64,000 nucleotides of DNA from the NCBI RefSeq assembly GCF_010500615.1, contig NZ_JAAGNX010000001.1:248001-312000 (forward strand), given 5' to 3'. The stretch is from Oceanipulchritudo coccoides. Lineage in GTDB: Bacteria; Verrucomicrobiota; Verrucomicrobiia; Opitutales; Oceanipulchritudinaceae. Under the pieces are notes generated by a model. That model saw only the letters and a program-made list of their open reading frames with translations, made no database searches and was not told the DNA's origin. Position numbers and translations under genes: made by a program. Of the stretch, positions 45,899 through 55,123 are shown in pieces (within the stretch, counting starts at the first letter, position 1; the number at the start of each line of letters is the position of its first letter).

Positions 45899-46828
45899 AT
45901 GATTTCTCTTGATTGGAATTCTATTGATCGTGATTCGAAAAACGCTTCAGTTGGGTCCATGGCGGAACGTGTCGTCAGTTACGAAAAGGAAGCAGCATTA
46001 GTCAAGCTGCTGGATGATCCTTCCCCCTTGGTGCAGAAGGCCTTGAAGGAGGAATTCCAGCGGCTGGGCAGAGCGGGGGTGACAATCCTTGACCGGGTTA
46101 TCCGCGAGGAATCGGCTGATTTGAAAGCTCCTGCGACCCGGATTCTCGGGACAATTGCCGAACCTGATCCCTCCCAGATGTTTTTGGACTTCATCCGCAG
46201 CCTCCATTACGAGCTGGAAACCGGCCTTTTCATGATCAACCGGGTCATTTTCCCCAATCTCAAGATACAGCCCCTGCAGAGCGGTCTGGACGCGCTGGCA
46301 AACCGCTGCCGTGAAATTTCGACCGCGCCAATGAATCCGGGCGAGCAATGCAAGCTGATCAACCGTGTCCTCTTCCATGAGGCCGGTTTCCGTGGAAATA
46401 CGGAGGATTACGATGATCCCCTGAATAGCTGTATTGAGGCGGTCTTCCGTCGCCGGAAAGGACTCCCGATCCTCTTGTCATCGATTTATATCCTTCTGGG
46501 TCAGCGACTTGGGATGGATCTTGAACCGATTGGGCTGCCCGGTCACTTCCTTGTTGGCTGTTTCCAGGGACCTGAACCGTTTTATATCGATCCCTATGAA
46601 CGGGGAAGATTCCGGAGGGTTGACGAGCTGAGAGAGCTTCTTGCCCAGCATCACGTTTCACCTGAATTCCACCATCTTGTGCCCATGCCCGTGGGCGAAG
46701 TCCTTTGCCGGGTTTGCCGGAACCTGGTCCTGCATTTCGAGGCCCGCCAACAACCCCGCTGGGCAAATCGCTTCCGGACATTTGTTCGTGAATTTGAGGA
46801 GACCTATCGCCGGCGCAGCGAGGCTTAA
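45899..46828 (+). CDS. SirB1-like transglutaminase-fold protein
   Basis: This 309-residue soluble protein matches the SirB1 family. A helical N-terminal region precedes a transglutaminase-like core with LINRVLFHEAGFRGNTEDYDDP, RRRKGLPILLSSIYI and GLPGHFLVG. The usual catalytic Cys does not stand out, and the family is thought to be largely non-catalytic. The exact role is unknown; relatives are often found near heme or release-factor genes, which is not the case here. It is 9 bp upstream of aroE. Confidence 0.82.
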   Translation: MISLDWNSIDRDSKNASVGSMAERVVSYEKEAALVKLLDDPSPLVQKALKEEFQRLGRAGVTILDRVIREESADLKAPATRILGTIAEPDPSQMFLDFIRSLHYELETGLFMINRVIFPNLKIQPLQSGLDALANRCREISTAPMNPGEQCKLINRVLFHEAGFRGNTEDYDDPLNSCIEAVFRRRKGLPILLSSIYILLGQRLGMDLEPIGLPGHFLVGCFQGPEPFYIDPYERGRFRRVDELRELLAQHHVSPEFHHLVPMPVGEVLCRVCRNLVLHFEARQQPRWANRFRTFVREFEETYRRRSEA

Positions 46829-46837
46829 ATATCGGTC

Positions 46838-47752
46838 ATGCGCGCTCAAAGTCTCGAAAACCTCTCTTTTAAAGCGCCTCCTGGTAAGCGACTGGTCGTT
46901 CTTGGGGATCCCATCTCGCATTCACTCAGCCCGGCCATGCACAATGCCGCCTTGCGGGAGATGGCCCGATCCCATCCCGATCTTGACGGATGGGCCTACT
47001 CCGCCGTCCATGTGCCTGCGGACCGGTTGAAAGAGGCGCTGGAGACTCTTCACGCGGCGGGCGTCTTCGGTATTAACCTGACCCTCCCCCACAAAGTGCG
47101 TGCCTTGGAGCTGGTCGAGGAGATTGATCCGTCCGTTCGGGCCATGGGTGCCGTGAACACGCTCATTCGCACCGATAATGCTTATCGGGCAACCAATACA
47201 GATGGGTATGGAATTGGGAAAGCGATTCTGGAAGCCTTCGGAAAGCCGCTCAAGGGGCAGGACATTTGGCTTTTTGGAGCGGGTGGGGCGGCCCGGGGAA
47301 TTGTTGTGGCCTGTCTTCAAGCCGGATGCCACCGCCTGACGGTGGTTAACCGAAGCGAGGAGCGCTTGGGTGAGTTGGAGGAACAACTGTATGGATTTGA
47401 TTGTGGCACGGTTGAGCTGAGATTTTGCCTGTCTGCCAGTGCCCCGGATGACCAGGCGGAACAAAGCATTCTGATCAATGCAACTTCACTGGGACTGAAG
47501 GACTCCGATCCCTGCCCGATTGCAGAGACTTACCTGCGTCGTGGTGCCTGCGTTTACGACACGACGTACGGGGTCCGGAACAAATTGGCCGCACTCTCCT
47601 CCCGGGAAGGGATTCCCTACGCTGACGGTCTGTCCATGCTGGTCTGGCAGGGTGCGCGAAGTCTTGAAATCTGGACAGGGCATCCTGTGCCGGCGGAAAC
47701 AATGCGAAAGGCTGCAGAGGCCCAATTAATGGAAAGAACACAAAATGGATGA
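46838..47752 (+). CDS. aroE: Shikimate 5-dehydrogenase
   Basis: This 304-residue enzyme reduces 3-dehydroshikimate to shikimate with NADPH. LGDPISHSLSPAMHNAAL binds shikimate, NLTLPHKVRALELV contains the catalytic Lys, NTDGYG contains the catalytic Asp, and WLFGAGGAARGIVVACLQAG is the nucleotide loop. It overlaps pilD by 8 bp, so the two are coupled although unrelated in function. Confidence 0.96.
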   Translation: MRAQSLENLSFKAPPGKRLVVLGDPISHSLSPAMHNAALREMARSHPDLDGWAYSAVHVPADRLKEALETLHAAGVFGINLTLPHKVRALELVEEIDPSVRAMGAVNTLIRTDNAYRATNTDGYGIGKAILEAFGKPLKGQDIWLFGAGGAARGIVVACLQAGCHRLTVVNRSEERLGELEEQLYGFDCGTVELRFCLSASAPDDQAEQSILINATSLGLKDSDPCPIAETYLRRGACVYDTTYGVRNKLAALSSREGIPYADGLSMLVWQGARSLEIWTGHPVPAETMRKAAEAQLMERTQNG

Positions 47753-48608
47753 GACGCTCTTTATGACCCTGTATTTTGGGACACTGGTATTTGCCATCGG
47801 TGCCTGCGTCGGAAGTTTTCTCAACGTGGTCATTTATCGCATGCCAGCTGGAAAGTCGGTGGTGAGCCCGCGTTCCCAATGCAAATGCGGGGCCTTTATT
47901 GCCTGGTACGACAATATACCAATTCTCAGCTGGTTCATTCTGGGCGGTAAATGCCGCCATTGTGGGGAGCATTTCAGTATCCGCTATCCGATGGTTGAAC
48001 TCGGAACGGCATTGGTTTTTCTCGGCCTCTGGATCGCCGGCGGGTGGCCCATAGGAATTGTCTGGATGATTTTTGCCGGAATGATGATTCCGGCGGCCTT
48101 GATAGATTTGGATACGATGGAGATTCCGGACACTTTTTCGATTGGCGGCTTTATCATTGGGGTCATCCTGAGTGTAGTGGTCCCATCGATACATGGAGTT
48201 GATCCCAGCGGATTTTTCGTCATTGACGGAACCCACGGGGCCATTGCCGCCCTCCTTGGGGCCTTTGTTGGGTCCGGTTTGATTCTCTGGGTTGCCCTTG
48301 TTGCGGAGGCATTGCTCAAGAAGGAGGCAATGGGTTTCGGGGACGTCAAGTTGATGGGGGCCATCGGCGCTTTCTGTGGCTGGCAAGGGTCCATCTTCGC
48401 CTTTTTTGGCGGCTCGGTCCTTGGGTGCCTTCTTCTCCTGTTTCTCTGGCCTTTCATGAAGAAAAAGAAGGAGGGGGAAGAGGATGAGGGCCACCGTATC
48501 CCATTCGGGCCGGCTCTTGCCGCGGGAGCTGTTCTCTACCTGCTCGTCGCCAAGCCCTTTGTCACAGCGTATTTCAGCGGGATTACTGATATCCTCCAGT
48601 CCTTTTAA
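47745..48608 (+). CDS. pilD: Type IV prepilin leader peptidase/N-methyltransferase
   Basis: This 287-residue membrane enzyme cleaves and methylates type IV pilins and pseudopilins. CVGSFLNVVIYRMP and the Cys pairs CKCG and CRHCG mark the zinc/methylase domain. The two catalytic Asp lie in LIDLDTMEIPD and GFGDVKLM. About eight membrane segments are visible. No pilin or secretion genes are in this window. The next gene starts 1 bp after its stop. Confidence 0.95.
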   Translation: MDETLFMTLYFGTLVFAIGACVGSFLNVVIYRMPAGKSVVSPRSQCKCGAFIAWYDNIPILSWFILGGKCRHCGEHFSIRYPMVELGTALVFLGLWIAGGWPIGIVWMIFAGMMIPAALIDLDTMEIPDTFSIGGFIIGVILSVVVPSIHGVDPSGFFVIDGTHGAIAALLGAFVGSGLILWVALVAEALLKKEAMGFGDVKLMGAIGAFCGWQGSIFAFFGGSVLGCLLLLFLWPFMKKKKEGEEDEGHRIPFGPALAAGAVLYLLVAKPFVTAYFSGITDILQSF

Positions 48609-48609
48609 C

Positions 48610-49635
48610 ATGACGGGATTGCCACAATTCCGAGCATCCTGGCTTTGGGTGCTACTCTTCGGTTCGTGCATTCTCAATGCCGCGGCACCACAGTGGCCTG
48701 TTCCGGGCAAGGCATTTTCAGAGGGCAAACCATACAGCAGTTTTGTCCAGCCGACAGCGGCAGGAACGCCCGAGAGTGCACTGTTTGGTTGCACGCGAAA
48801 CAATGGAAGGCGCTTTCATGAAGCGATAGATATCGCCCCTGTCTTGGAAAGGCGGAAAGGGGAAGCGACAGATCCCGTGACTGCGGTGTTTGATGGTCTC
48901 GTCATGCACATTAGCCGGGTCGCGGGCAACAGCAGTTACGGACGGTACGTGGTCATCGAGCACCCTGGAATCGAGCCAGCCATGTACACGCTATATGCGC
49001 ATCTTGCTTCCGTTGTGGATTCACTTGCCATTGGCGACCGGATCGAAGCGGGTGACCTGATCGGAATCATGGGACGCAGCGCGGGCGGCTATTCCATTCC
49101 GCGCTCAAGGGCGCACTTGCATCTGGAAACAGGACTTCGTCTGAGTGATGACTTTGAAGGGTGGTATCAGCGGCAGCGGTTCAGTTCCAAAAACCAGCAT
49201 GGTGACTACAATGGAATGAATCTTGTCGGCTGGGATCCTCTGGATTTTTTTGAGGCCTTTCGCGATGGCCGGGTCGGGTCAGTCCTTGAATATGTTGAGC
49301 AAATTCCACCAGCGGTTGCCTTGCATATCAGGAGCCGCCGCTATCCGGATTTTCTTGAACGATACCCACAACTCAAGCTATCCGGTGTCTCTGGGACGGA
49401 GCGCAAGGGCTGGCAGGTTCTGTTGAGCGCCTGGGGTTTGCCGCTTTCCCTGGAAGCGCTGCCCGAGGAGGCCCTGCGGGGCGTGAGCAATCCCGGAGAC
49501 ATCAGTGTGGTTGCGGTGAACAGGAACGAACTGGAACGCTTTGCCTGCAGGCGAATCGTATTCGAGGAAAACGGGACCTGGTCAATCGGGCGAGGTGGCC
49601 GGCAAGTATTGGAGCTCCTGTTCAAGCCGGATTAG
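48610..49635 (+). CDS. Secreted M23-family peptidase (LytM-like)
   Basis: This 341-residue protein has a signal peptide (ending near LNAAA) and an M23 fold. RRFHEAIDIA holds the first zinc His and Asp, AVFDGLV, YTLYAHL and GDLIGIMGRSA are core strands, and RAHLHLE provides the HxH pair. M23 enzymes cut peptide cross-links in peptidoglycan. The C-terminal ~120 residues are not assigned. ATG 48610 was chosen, since the upstream in-frame start at 48484 lies inside pilD. Its 3' end overlaps the convergent MFS gene by 14 bp. Confidence 0.88.
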   Translation: MTGLPQFRASWLWVLLFGSCILNAAAPQWPVPGKAFSEGKPYSSFVQPTAAGTPESALFGCTRNNGRRFHEAIDIAPVLERRKGEATDPVTAVFDGLVMHISRVAGNSSYGRYVVIEHPGIEPAMYTLYAHLASVVDSLAIGDRIEAGDLIGIMGRSAGGYSIPRSRAHLHLETGLRLSDDFEGWYQRQRFSSKNQHGDYNGMNLVGWDPLDFFEAFRDGRVGSVLEYVEQIPPAVALHIRSRRYPDFLERYPQLKLSGVSGTERKGWQVLLSAWGLPLSLEALPEEALRGVSNPGDISVVAVNRNELERFACRRIVFEENGTWSIGRGGRQVLELLFKPD

Positions 49636-50881
49636 AGGAATTCAACCTTGGCTCAGGCGGACTGTCCAAGGTCTTTGCCTTGGCATCGATCAGTGGCTTG
49701 AGCGGCAGGAAAATCAGGGTGGAGATGCCAATCAGAAGCAAGGCAATCCAAGCCGCAAAGGCCGGGTGGGTAAACTCCATGACGCTGTAGCCGATCAGTG
49801 GGGCAAAAGCCATCCGCAGACCTGTCATGAAACTGTGCACACTCATGTAGGTCGCAACCTTGTCTGGCGGGGCAATCTTGGTGACATAAAGGGACCAGAG
49901 AATGCCGCCGCCGCCAAAGGCTGTCCCTAGCAGGGCGCAACCAATACCCATGACCCAGATCCGGTCGGTGAAAAAGAAGAAGAAGATGCTGGCACCAAAG
50001 ACCATGTTGAGGGAAACACGCAGGATCACCACGTTGATCCGGTCGAAAAGATATCCCCATATCTTTGTTGAGATGAGGCGAAAGGTGAGGACGGTCGATA
50101 TCAGCAGGGCACTGATCTGTGTATTTGAAGCATTGATACCATAAAGGGGATTGGCGAGGTATTCGACCCGGATCGGAATCATCATCAGGTTTCCAAGACC
50201 CATAAGCATCCAGGCGAATAACATCATCCCGAAGAGCCGGTCATGCCAGGCGATGGCAAGGCTCTTGATGGGGTTTTGGGTTTGCAGTGAATGCGCTGAT
50301 TCAGACGGGATACGCCATGCGGAAAAGGCGGAGCAGAGTGCGGCGATAATCCCCACGCCGAAAATAACCGGATAATAGTGGACATCCCAGTCAAGAAGCT
50401 CTCCTCCAACATATCCGAACCCGATGCCCATGAAACTTGCCAGGAGGAATGTCGTGGAAAGCCAACTACCTCGCTTGTTTGCGGGATAATTCACCGAGTA
50501 CAGATGCGTTTGCATGGCAACTCCCTGGCTTGCCGCTATCTGGGCACAGGCAACAAAGATGACAAAGGGTATTATCGAAGGACTCAGTATCATCCCAGCA
50601 AGCCCGCCTGCCACACCGACCCACAACAAGGCGACAATTGTCGAAATTTTCAGGGGCAGCCGGTTGGCAAGGCTCAAGCCAACCGGGGAGAGAAGGAATC
50701 CAATCCCAAGACCGGCAGGAATAAACTGCTTGAGGGATTCATCCGCAGAAAAGACGCGAATAGCCACCAGGAGTGCAAAGACACGCCAGCAAGTTTCAAC
50801 AATTCCCTGTCCGGATCCGCGGAAGCGATCCCAGAAATAAGTTCTCCTGGCAATTTCCTCCGGGTTCACGCCCGGCTCCAT
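49622..50881 (-). CDS. Major facilitator superfamily transporter
   Basis: This 419-residue protein has about 12 hydrophobic segments, an MFS layout with a central loop (about 190-205) and no signal peptide. Its N-terminus AHAF-free MEPGVNPEEIARRTYFWDRF leads into the first membrane segment. GFLLSPVGLSLANRLPL and FRLISTKIWGYLFDR resemble the A-like loops of MFS members. The substrate is unknown. Its start overlaps the 3' end of nadA by 16 bp, so it is expressed with nadA and could handle a pyridine compound, but that is only a context guess. Confidence 0.8.
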   Translation of the reverse strand: MEPGVNPEEIARRTYFWDRFRGSGQGIVETCWRVFALLVAIRVFSADESLKQFIPAGLGIGFLLSPVGLSLANRLPLKISTIVALLWVGVAGGLAGMILSPSIIPFVIFVACAQIAASQGVAMQTHLYSVNYPANKRGSWLSTTFLLASFMGIGFGYVGGELLDWDVHYYPVIFGVGIIAALCSAFSAWRIPSESAHSLQTQNPIKSLAIAWHDRLFGMMLFAWMLMGLGNLMMIPIRVEYLANPLYGINASNTQISALLISTVLTFRLISTKIWGYLFDRINVVILRVSLNMVFGASIFFFFFTDRIWVMGIGCALLGTAFGGGGILWSLYVTKIAPPDKVATYMSVHSFMTGLRMAFAPLIGYSVMEFTHPAFAAWIALLLIGISTLIFLPLKPLIDAKAKTLDSPPEPRLNSSNPA

Positions 50882-51852
50882 TCGAGCATCCGCTCAATTG
50901 GTACTGCAGCTTTTCGGCGAAGTTCCTCATCCATTGAGATTTCCGGAGTCATGTTGCGAAGCGCGTCACGGACCTTCTCAAGTGTGTTCATTTTCATGAA
51001 GCGACAGTCATTGCAGGCGCAGGTCTCGGTTGGTCCGGCGATGAATGTCTTGTCGGGGATTTCCTTTTGCAGTCGATGGATCATTCCCGTTTCTGTAACC
51101 ACAATGATTTTATCCGCAGGAGTTTCGCGGCAGAATGTCACCATTTTTTCAGTACTGCAGACTTCATCGGCAAGGTCGCGAACAGCTTCCGTGCATTCCG
51201 GATGGGCCACTACCGGGGCACCGGGGAATTGGTTGCGGACCTTTTCGAGGGCCCGGGCGGTGAAAAGCACATGTGCATAGCAGCTACCCGGCCAGAGCTG
51301 CATCGGCCGGCCGGTCTGGCGGGCCACCCATGAACCGAGATTCTGGTCGGGAACAAAAAGAATTTCGCGGTCCTTAGGGACCTTTTCGATCATCTTGACG
51401 GCATTTCCGCTTGTGCAAATGAGATCACTGCGTGCCTTGACGGCTGCCGAGCAATTGATGTAGGCGACTGTATAGATGCCGGGATGGGCATCCTGCCATG
51501 CGGCCAGTTTGTCGGCCGGGCAGGAGTCGGAAAGTGAGCATCCGGCGTCCTCATCGGGGAGCAGGACAGTCTTGTCCGGGTTGATTATCTTGGCGGTTTC
51601 CGCCATGAAGTGGACACCGCAAAAGAGAATTACATCAGCGGCTGTTTCCTTTGCCGCGTAGGCGAGCCCCAAGGAATCGCCGAGATAGTCTGCGATTTTC
51701 TGAATGGGCTCAATTTGGTAATTATGGGCCAGAATGACCGCATTGCGTTCCTTCTTGAGCGCGACAATCTCTTTTTGGAGATCACTCAATGGTTGTTCCC
51801 CTTTTATCGGTGGGAAGACTTTGGGCTCAAAATCAAGTAGTTCCGTTGGCAT
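50866..51852 (-). CDS. nadA: Quinolinate synthase
   Basis: This 328-residue Fe-S enzyme condenses iminoaspartate with dihydroxyacetone phosphate to quinolinate for NAD synthesis. AVILAHNYQ, GVHFMAETAKI, PDEDAGCSLSDSC, YINCSAAVKA, HPECTEAV and ETCACNDCRFMKMNTLEKV are conserved, including Cys ligands of the [4Fe-4S] cluster. ATG 51852 was chosen over 51924. nadB and nadC are not in the window. A TPR protein precedes it by 19 bp. Confidence 0.96.
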   Translation of the reverse strand: MPTELLDFEPKVFPPIKGEQPLSDLQKEIVALKKERNAVILAHNYQIEPIQKIADYLGDSLGLAYAAKETAADVILFCGVHFMAETAKIINPDKTVLLPDEDAGCSLSDSCPADKLAAWQDAHPGIYTVAYINCSAAVKARSDLICTSGNAVKMIEKVPKDREILFVPDQNLGSWVARQTGRPMQLWPGSCYAHVLFTARALEKVRNQFPGAPVVAHPECTEAVRDLADEVCSTEKMVTFCRETPADKIIVVTETGMIHRLQKEIPDKTFIAGPTETCACNDCRFMKMNTLEKVRDALRNMTPEISMDEELRRKAAVPIERMLEWSRA

Positions 51853-51871
51853 GGCTTGAAACAGGTAAGAG

Positions 51872-52234
51872 TTATTGCTGTACGCGAAATTCCGCCAGAA
51901 GGGCGCTGAAGGCCGGATTGTCATGGAGGCCTTTGAGGTCGGCGTCCTCCATCATCCAGCCAAAGTCGCGATAGCCTTTTTCAAAGGCTGTCCGGAGCGT
52001 CGAGATGGCATCCTCCGACCGGTTCTTGAGGGCGAGACTACAGGCGAGATTGTAGTGACCAACGGCATTGTCAGGTTGAAGCTGCACAAAGCGCTGGTCC
52101 AACTCGAGGCCTTCGTCGATGTTTCCTGCTTTGGTGCAGTAGCCGGCAAGCATTTCAATTGTCGCCGCATTTTCCGCGTCGCGCTTGAGGATGCTCCGGC
52201 AGAATTCCATTTCGAATTCAAAGTCGCTGGTCAT
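51872..52234 (-). CDS. Small TPR-repeat protein
   Basis: This 120-residue soluble protein has about two to three TPR-like helical pairs: NAATIEMLAGYCTKAGNIDEG, DNAVGHYNLACSLALKNRSE and ISTLRTAFEKGY. The last part, WMMEDADLKGLHDNPAF, is the usual end of TPR proteins of this type. TPRs bind other proteins. It lies just upstream of nadA on the same strand. The partner is unknown. Confidence 0.85.
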   Translation of the reverse strand: MTSDFEFEMEFCRSILKRDAENAATIEMLAGYCTKAGNIDEGLELDQRFVQLQPDNAVGHYNLACSLALKNRSEDAISTLRTAFEKGYRDFGWMMEDADLKGLHDNPAFSALLAEFRVQQ

Positions 52235-52344
52235 GTTAAAAATTACTGATTAGGATGGTTGGTGCAAACGTGCAGGTGAATTATTCAGTCCACTCTAATT
52301 TATGCTGAGGTCACTATTCCAACCACATTTTCGGATTCCGGTAA

Positions 52345-52836
52345 TTATTCAGGTTTTTTTGAAGGTTCCTTCTTCCGCATTGGCCGCGCCTGCACTTGCA
52401 AGCGCTGGCTGACCGCTTCAAGCCCGATTTTTTCGGCGATCGACCGGGCGTACCATTCAAGAAAGGGTGCATCGATCTCGTAGATCTTGTCGTTTTCAAT
52501 ATCGACGACCTGTGCCTGATCGATGCTCTTGCCATGGCAGGCCAGGTAGAACTTATAGTCGCGGCCCACATCAATTTCCCGGACGAGAAGGCTTTCGGTG
52601 AGAATGGGAAGGGTCCGGTAAATGGTTGCCCGGGAAACGGACAGGTCGATCTTGCGGGCGTGCTCCAGCAATTCCTCCGCCGTGAAGTGATCCTCCTGGT
52701 TGAACGCGGCCTCAAAAATTGCCAACCGTTGCGAAGTCACCCGGAGGCCTTTTTTGGCGAGGTATGCCTTGAAGGTTTCGCAGGCTGACTCAATGCATTG
52801 CGCACCTTGATCAATTGGTGGAGAAGGGTGTTCCAT
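52345..52836 (-). CDS. Fur-family transcriptional regulator
   Basis: This 163-residue protein has a Fur-type winged helix: [34 protein letters not shown] and [22 protein letters not shown]. The dimerisation part is shortened and lacks the Cys-x2-Cys zinc pair and the HHDH motif: [23 protein letters not shown] stands in its place. It may sense something other than iron or zinc through the remaining His and Cys. It is expressed alone. The N-terminus [13 protein letters not shown] is family-unlike. Confidence 0.88.
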   Translation of the reverse strand: MEHPSPPIDQGAQCIESACETFKAYLAKKGLRVTSQRLAIFEAAFNQEDHFTAEELLEHARKIDLSVSRATIYRTLPILTESLLVREIDVGRDYKFYLACHGKSIDQAQVVDIENDKIYEIDAPFLEWYARSIAEKIGLEAVSQRLQVQARPMRKKEPSKKPE

Positions 52837-52893
52837 TGCCCTCCAATTGGTGCTATTGAGACAGATATCGCAAGAAGAAAAGTAACGGGAATC

Positions 52894-53412
52894 TCAGAGA
52901 TAGAGCAGATGAATCCGCGATGAAGAGGTGGACCAATGACGGGTTAACTCATCAATAAAGCGTGTTGCCTCGAGGTAGGCAGATTCGCGGAGGCGCGTCT
53001 TGTATTTGGCTGCCGGAAACAGTGCTTGCCGGAGATTCTTGACGAGCAGGAAAATCTGCTCGGTTCCAGCGTGTTTCTTCAGTTCCCGGGCAATTTCCTG
53101 CTGTGCGAACAAAGGATCCCATGTCCGGTTGGAGAAATCAATGCGGATGAAGGCATAGGATGCCGGGACGGATGTCCCTGAACTCCCCCGGAGGCAGGTG
53201 GCTAATTCGGAGAAGACCTCGTAGGTATCAGGAGTGTCGGGTTGTTGGCGGATCGACTCCTCAATGGAATCTTTCATCTGGCGAAGCAGGAAGACGTCGT
53301 CGCCAGTCCAGTCTGGAAACAAGGCCTGCAGGCAATGCAGGCGCGCCAGGTCCTCGCCAAGATCGCGCTCAGGACTGTTTTTGGAGTCCGTCGATTTCCT
53401 TGGCGAGCTCAT
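52894..53412 (-). CDS. Unknown protein overlapping nrdR
   Basis: This 172-residue soluble protein has no signal peptide. Helical stretches include [16 protein letters not shown] and [28 protein letters not shown]. The C-terminus is [15 protein letters not shown]. The ATG at 53412 lies 44 bp inside the 3' end of nrdR. This long overlap suggests translational coupling. I do not recognise the family. Confidence 0.65.
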   Translation of the reverse strand: MSSPRKSTDSKNSPERDLGEDLARLHCLQALFPDWTGDDVFLLRQMKDSIEESIRQQPDTPDTYEVFSELATCLRGSSGTSVPASYAFIRIDFSNRTWDPLFAQQEIARELKKHAGTEQIFLLVKNLRQALFPAAKYKTRLRESAYLEATRFIDELTRHWSTSSSRIHLLYL

Positions 53413-53824
53413 CAATATCCCGGAATTGCTTGTAGACGCTGGCGAAGCGGACGTAGGCGATCTGGTCGATTCCCTTGAGGCGCGTCATGATGCGTTCCCC
53501 GATGGCGCGGGCAGGAATTTCCGAATCAAATTCAACCTCCAGGTCAGCGAGGACATCCGCAATCAGCATTTCAATTTGTTCCCCATCGACGGGGCGTTTC
53601 TCGGTGGCCCGTCGAACCCCTGCGGCGACTTTGTTGCGGTCGAATGGTTCCCGGCGGCCGTCATTCTTGATGACGTACAGGTCTTCGGTGACAATTTCCT
53701 CGGTAGTGGAAAAGCGGTAGCCGCAGTTCTGGCAGGACCGTCTTCGACGGATCGCCAAACCACTACTTGAGACACGTGAATCAATCACGCGGGTATCTTT
53801 TGTTCCACACTTGGGGCACTGCAT
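53369..53824 (-). CDS. nrdR: Transcriptional repressor NrdR
   Basis: This 151-residue repressor of ribonucleotide reductase genes has the zinc ribbon [17 protein letters not shown]...CQNCGYRF and an ATP-cone domain with [20 protein letters not shown] and [14 protein letters not shown]. It senses ATP/dATP. It lies in a minus-strand series after trmL and smpB. Confidence 0.97.
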   Translation of the reverse strand: MQCPKCGTKDTRVIDSRVSSSGLAIRRRRSCQNCGYRFSTTEEIVTEDLYVIKNDGRREPFDRNKVAAGVRRATEKRPVDGEQIEMLIADVLADLEVEFDSEIPARAIGERIMTRLKGIDQIAYVRFASVYKQFRDIDELAKEIDGLQKQS

Positions 53825-53875
53825 GGTGATATAGGTTAACGGGTTATGGCTGACGGAAGCGCAGAGGTCAAACCC

Positions 53876-54358
53876 TTAGGGCGCTCCCGGCAGGGCAATT
53901 TGCCGCATTGCCTCGTAGGCGGCAATGCCGACCGAAGTGGCCAGATTGAGGGAACGGAGGGGTTGTTCGTTGAAACGGGGTAGGGTGATCCGGTGAGTGT
54001 CGCCAATCTCCTCATGAAGCCATCCAGGGCATCCATGGCCCTCGTTGCCAAAGAGAAGGGCATCTCCTTGCTGGAAAGTGGCTGACCAATAGCTCTGTCT
54101 GGCATGCGTGGTGAAGAGCCAGATGCGTTCCGGAAAATCCGGGCCGTCCCGGAAGGCCTCCCAGGATTCATGTACCTTCACGTCGAGGTGCTTCCAGTAA
54201 TCCATCCCGCTGCGCCGCAGGTAGCGGTCGTCGAGCGAGAACCCCAAGGGTCCGACCAAATGGAGTCGTGCTCCGGTGAAAGCGCAAAGCCGACCAACGT
54301 TGCCGGTATTCTGGGGGATCTCCGGCTGGAACAGGATGATCTGCAGCTTTGGCTCCAT
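53876..54358 (-). CDS. trmL: tRNA (cytidine/uridine(34)-2'-O)-methyltransferase TrmL
   Basis: This 160-residue SPOUT methyltransferase modifies the wobble base of tRNA-Leu. IILFQPEIPQNTGNVGRLCAFTGA, GRDYWKH-like MDYWKHLDV, LLFGNEGHGCPGW and LNLATSVGIAAYEA form the knot-containing SAM site. Its length is typical. It is 6 bp downstream of smpB. TrmL substrates include the tRNA-Leu(UAA) type encoded at 27381-27467. Confidence 0.95.
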   Translation of the reverse strand: MEPKLQIILFQPEIPQNTGNVGRLCAFTGARLHLVGPLGFSLDDRYLRRSGMDYWKHLDVKVHESWEAFRDGPDFPERIWLFTTHARQSYWSATFQQGDALLFGNEGHGCPGWLHEEIGDTHRITLPRFNEQPLRSLNLATSVGIAAYEAMRQIALPGAP

Positions 54359-54364
54359 TCCGCT

Positions 54365-54835
54365 CTAAAGGTGGTGCTTGACCGTCCGTTGGGTTTCGCG
54401 GATGTCGACCGCCTTCTTCATGTCTTCCCGCTTGTCGTACTGTTTTTTGGTACGAGCAAGCCCGATTTCCAGCTTAATCAGCCCCTTCTTGAAGTACATT
54501 CTCAGAGGGATAATGGTGCGCCCGCCGCTTTGTATGGCCTGCTCCCACTTGCGGATTTCCCGCTTGTTGAGGAGGAGCCTGCGAGGCCGGTAGGGATTAT
54601 GACTGGCCTGCGAGCCAAATGCGTAGGCCGCGATGTGGGCGTGGTACAAAATGGGGATACCCTTGTCGATCCTCACAAAACCTTCGCCAATCTGGACCGT
54701 GCCCTGGCGAATCGACTTCACCTCATTCCCGTCGAGGACAATTCCAGCCTCGAGGGTCTCATCGACAAAGAAATCCTTGTGGGCGCGGGAATTGCGGACC
54801 TCCTTGAAGCGCTCCTGTTTCTTCTTGCGGCTCAT
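54365..54835 (-). CDS. smpB: SsrA-binding protein SmpB
   Basis: This 156-residue protein binds tmRNA and helps rescue stalled ribosomes. NSRAHKDFFVDETLEAGIVLDGNEVKSIRQG and the end KKQYDKREDMKKAVDIRE are family signatures. The tmRNA gene itself (ssrA) is not seen in the window. Confidence 0.97.
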   Translation of the reverse strand: MSRKKKQERFKEVRNSRAHKDFFVDETLEAGIVLDGNEVKSIRQGTVQIGEGFVRIDKGIPILYHAHIAAYAFGSQASHNPYRPRRLLLNKREIRKWEQAIQSGGRTIIPLRMYFKKGLIKLEIGLARTKKQYDKREDMKKAVDIRETQRTVKHHL

Positions 54836-54850
54836 GGCAGGTATCGGGAG

Positions 54851-54878
54851 AAAAAAAGACGGCTTTCAGGAAAAGCCG
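54851..54878 (-). terminator. Rho-independent terminator between rpoZ and smpB
   Basis: On the minus strand CGGCTTT pairs with AAAGCCG (5-base loop), followed by TCTTTTTTT. It separates rpoZ from smpB, so smpB probably has its own promoter or depends on read-through. Confidence 0.85.
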
Positions 54879-54907
54879 CCGCAGTCTTTGGAAAAGAGTG
54901 AAAAGCC

Positions 54908-55123
54908 TCAGGCCTCTTCCTTCTCAGGATCAAATAATTCGTAGGTGATCTTCCCTTCAATGATTTCCCGCAGGGCGGTGTCCTCGGGCGTCAAGCGCTC
55001 AAGCGACTCGACAAGCGGTTTTTGCCCGAATTTCAGCTGCTTCACACGGCGCGAGACCACGTTGATCAGGATATTCGGATCGGGAATGACTTTCTGGGCG
55101 GCTTTGATGTATTCGTCTCTCAC
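54908..55123 (-). CDS. rpoZ: RNA polymerase omega subunit
   Basis: This 71-residue protein has DPNILINVVSRRVKQLKFG and ALREIIEGKITYELFDPE, the omega pattern (helix with RR-x-RQL and the EI-x2-GKI motif). Omega helps assemble RNA polymerase. The usual gmk neighbour is absent. It is divergent from the giant secreted gene at 55425. Confidence 0.88.
   Translation of the reverse strand: MRDEYIKAAQKVIPDPNILINVVSRRVKQLKFGQKPLVESLERLTPEDTALREIIEGKITYELFDPEKEEA

Noticed and set aside
47475-48803. 442-residue frame antisense to aroE/pilD/M23
   Set aside because: It covers well-supported genes in the opposite sense and has low-complexity composition.
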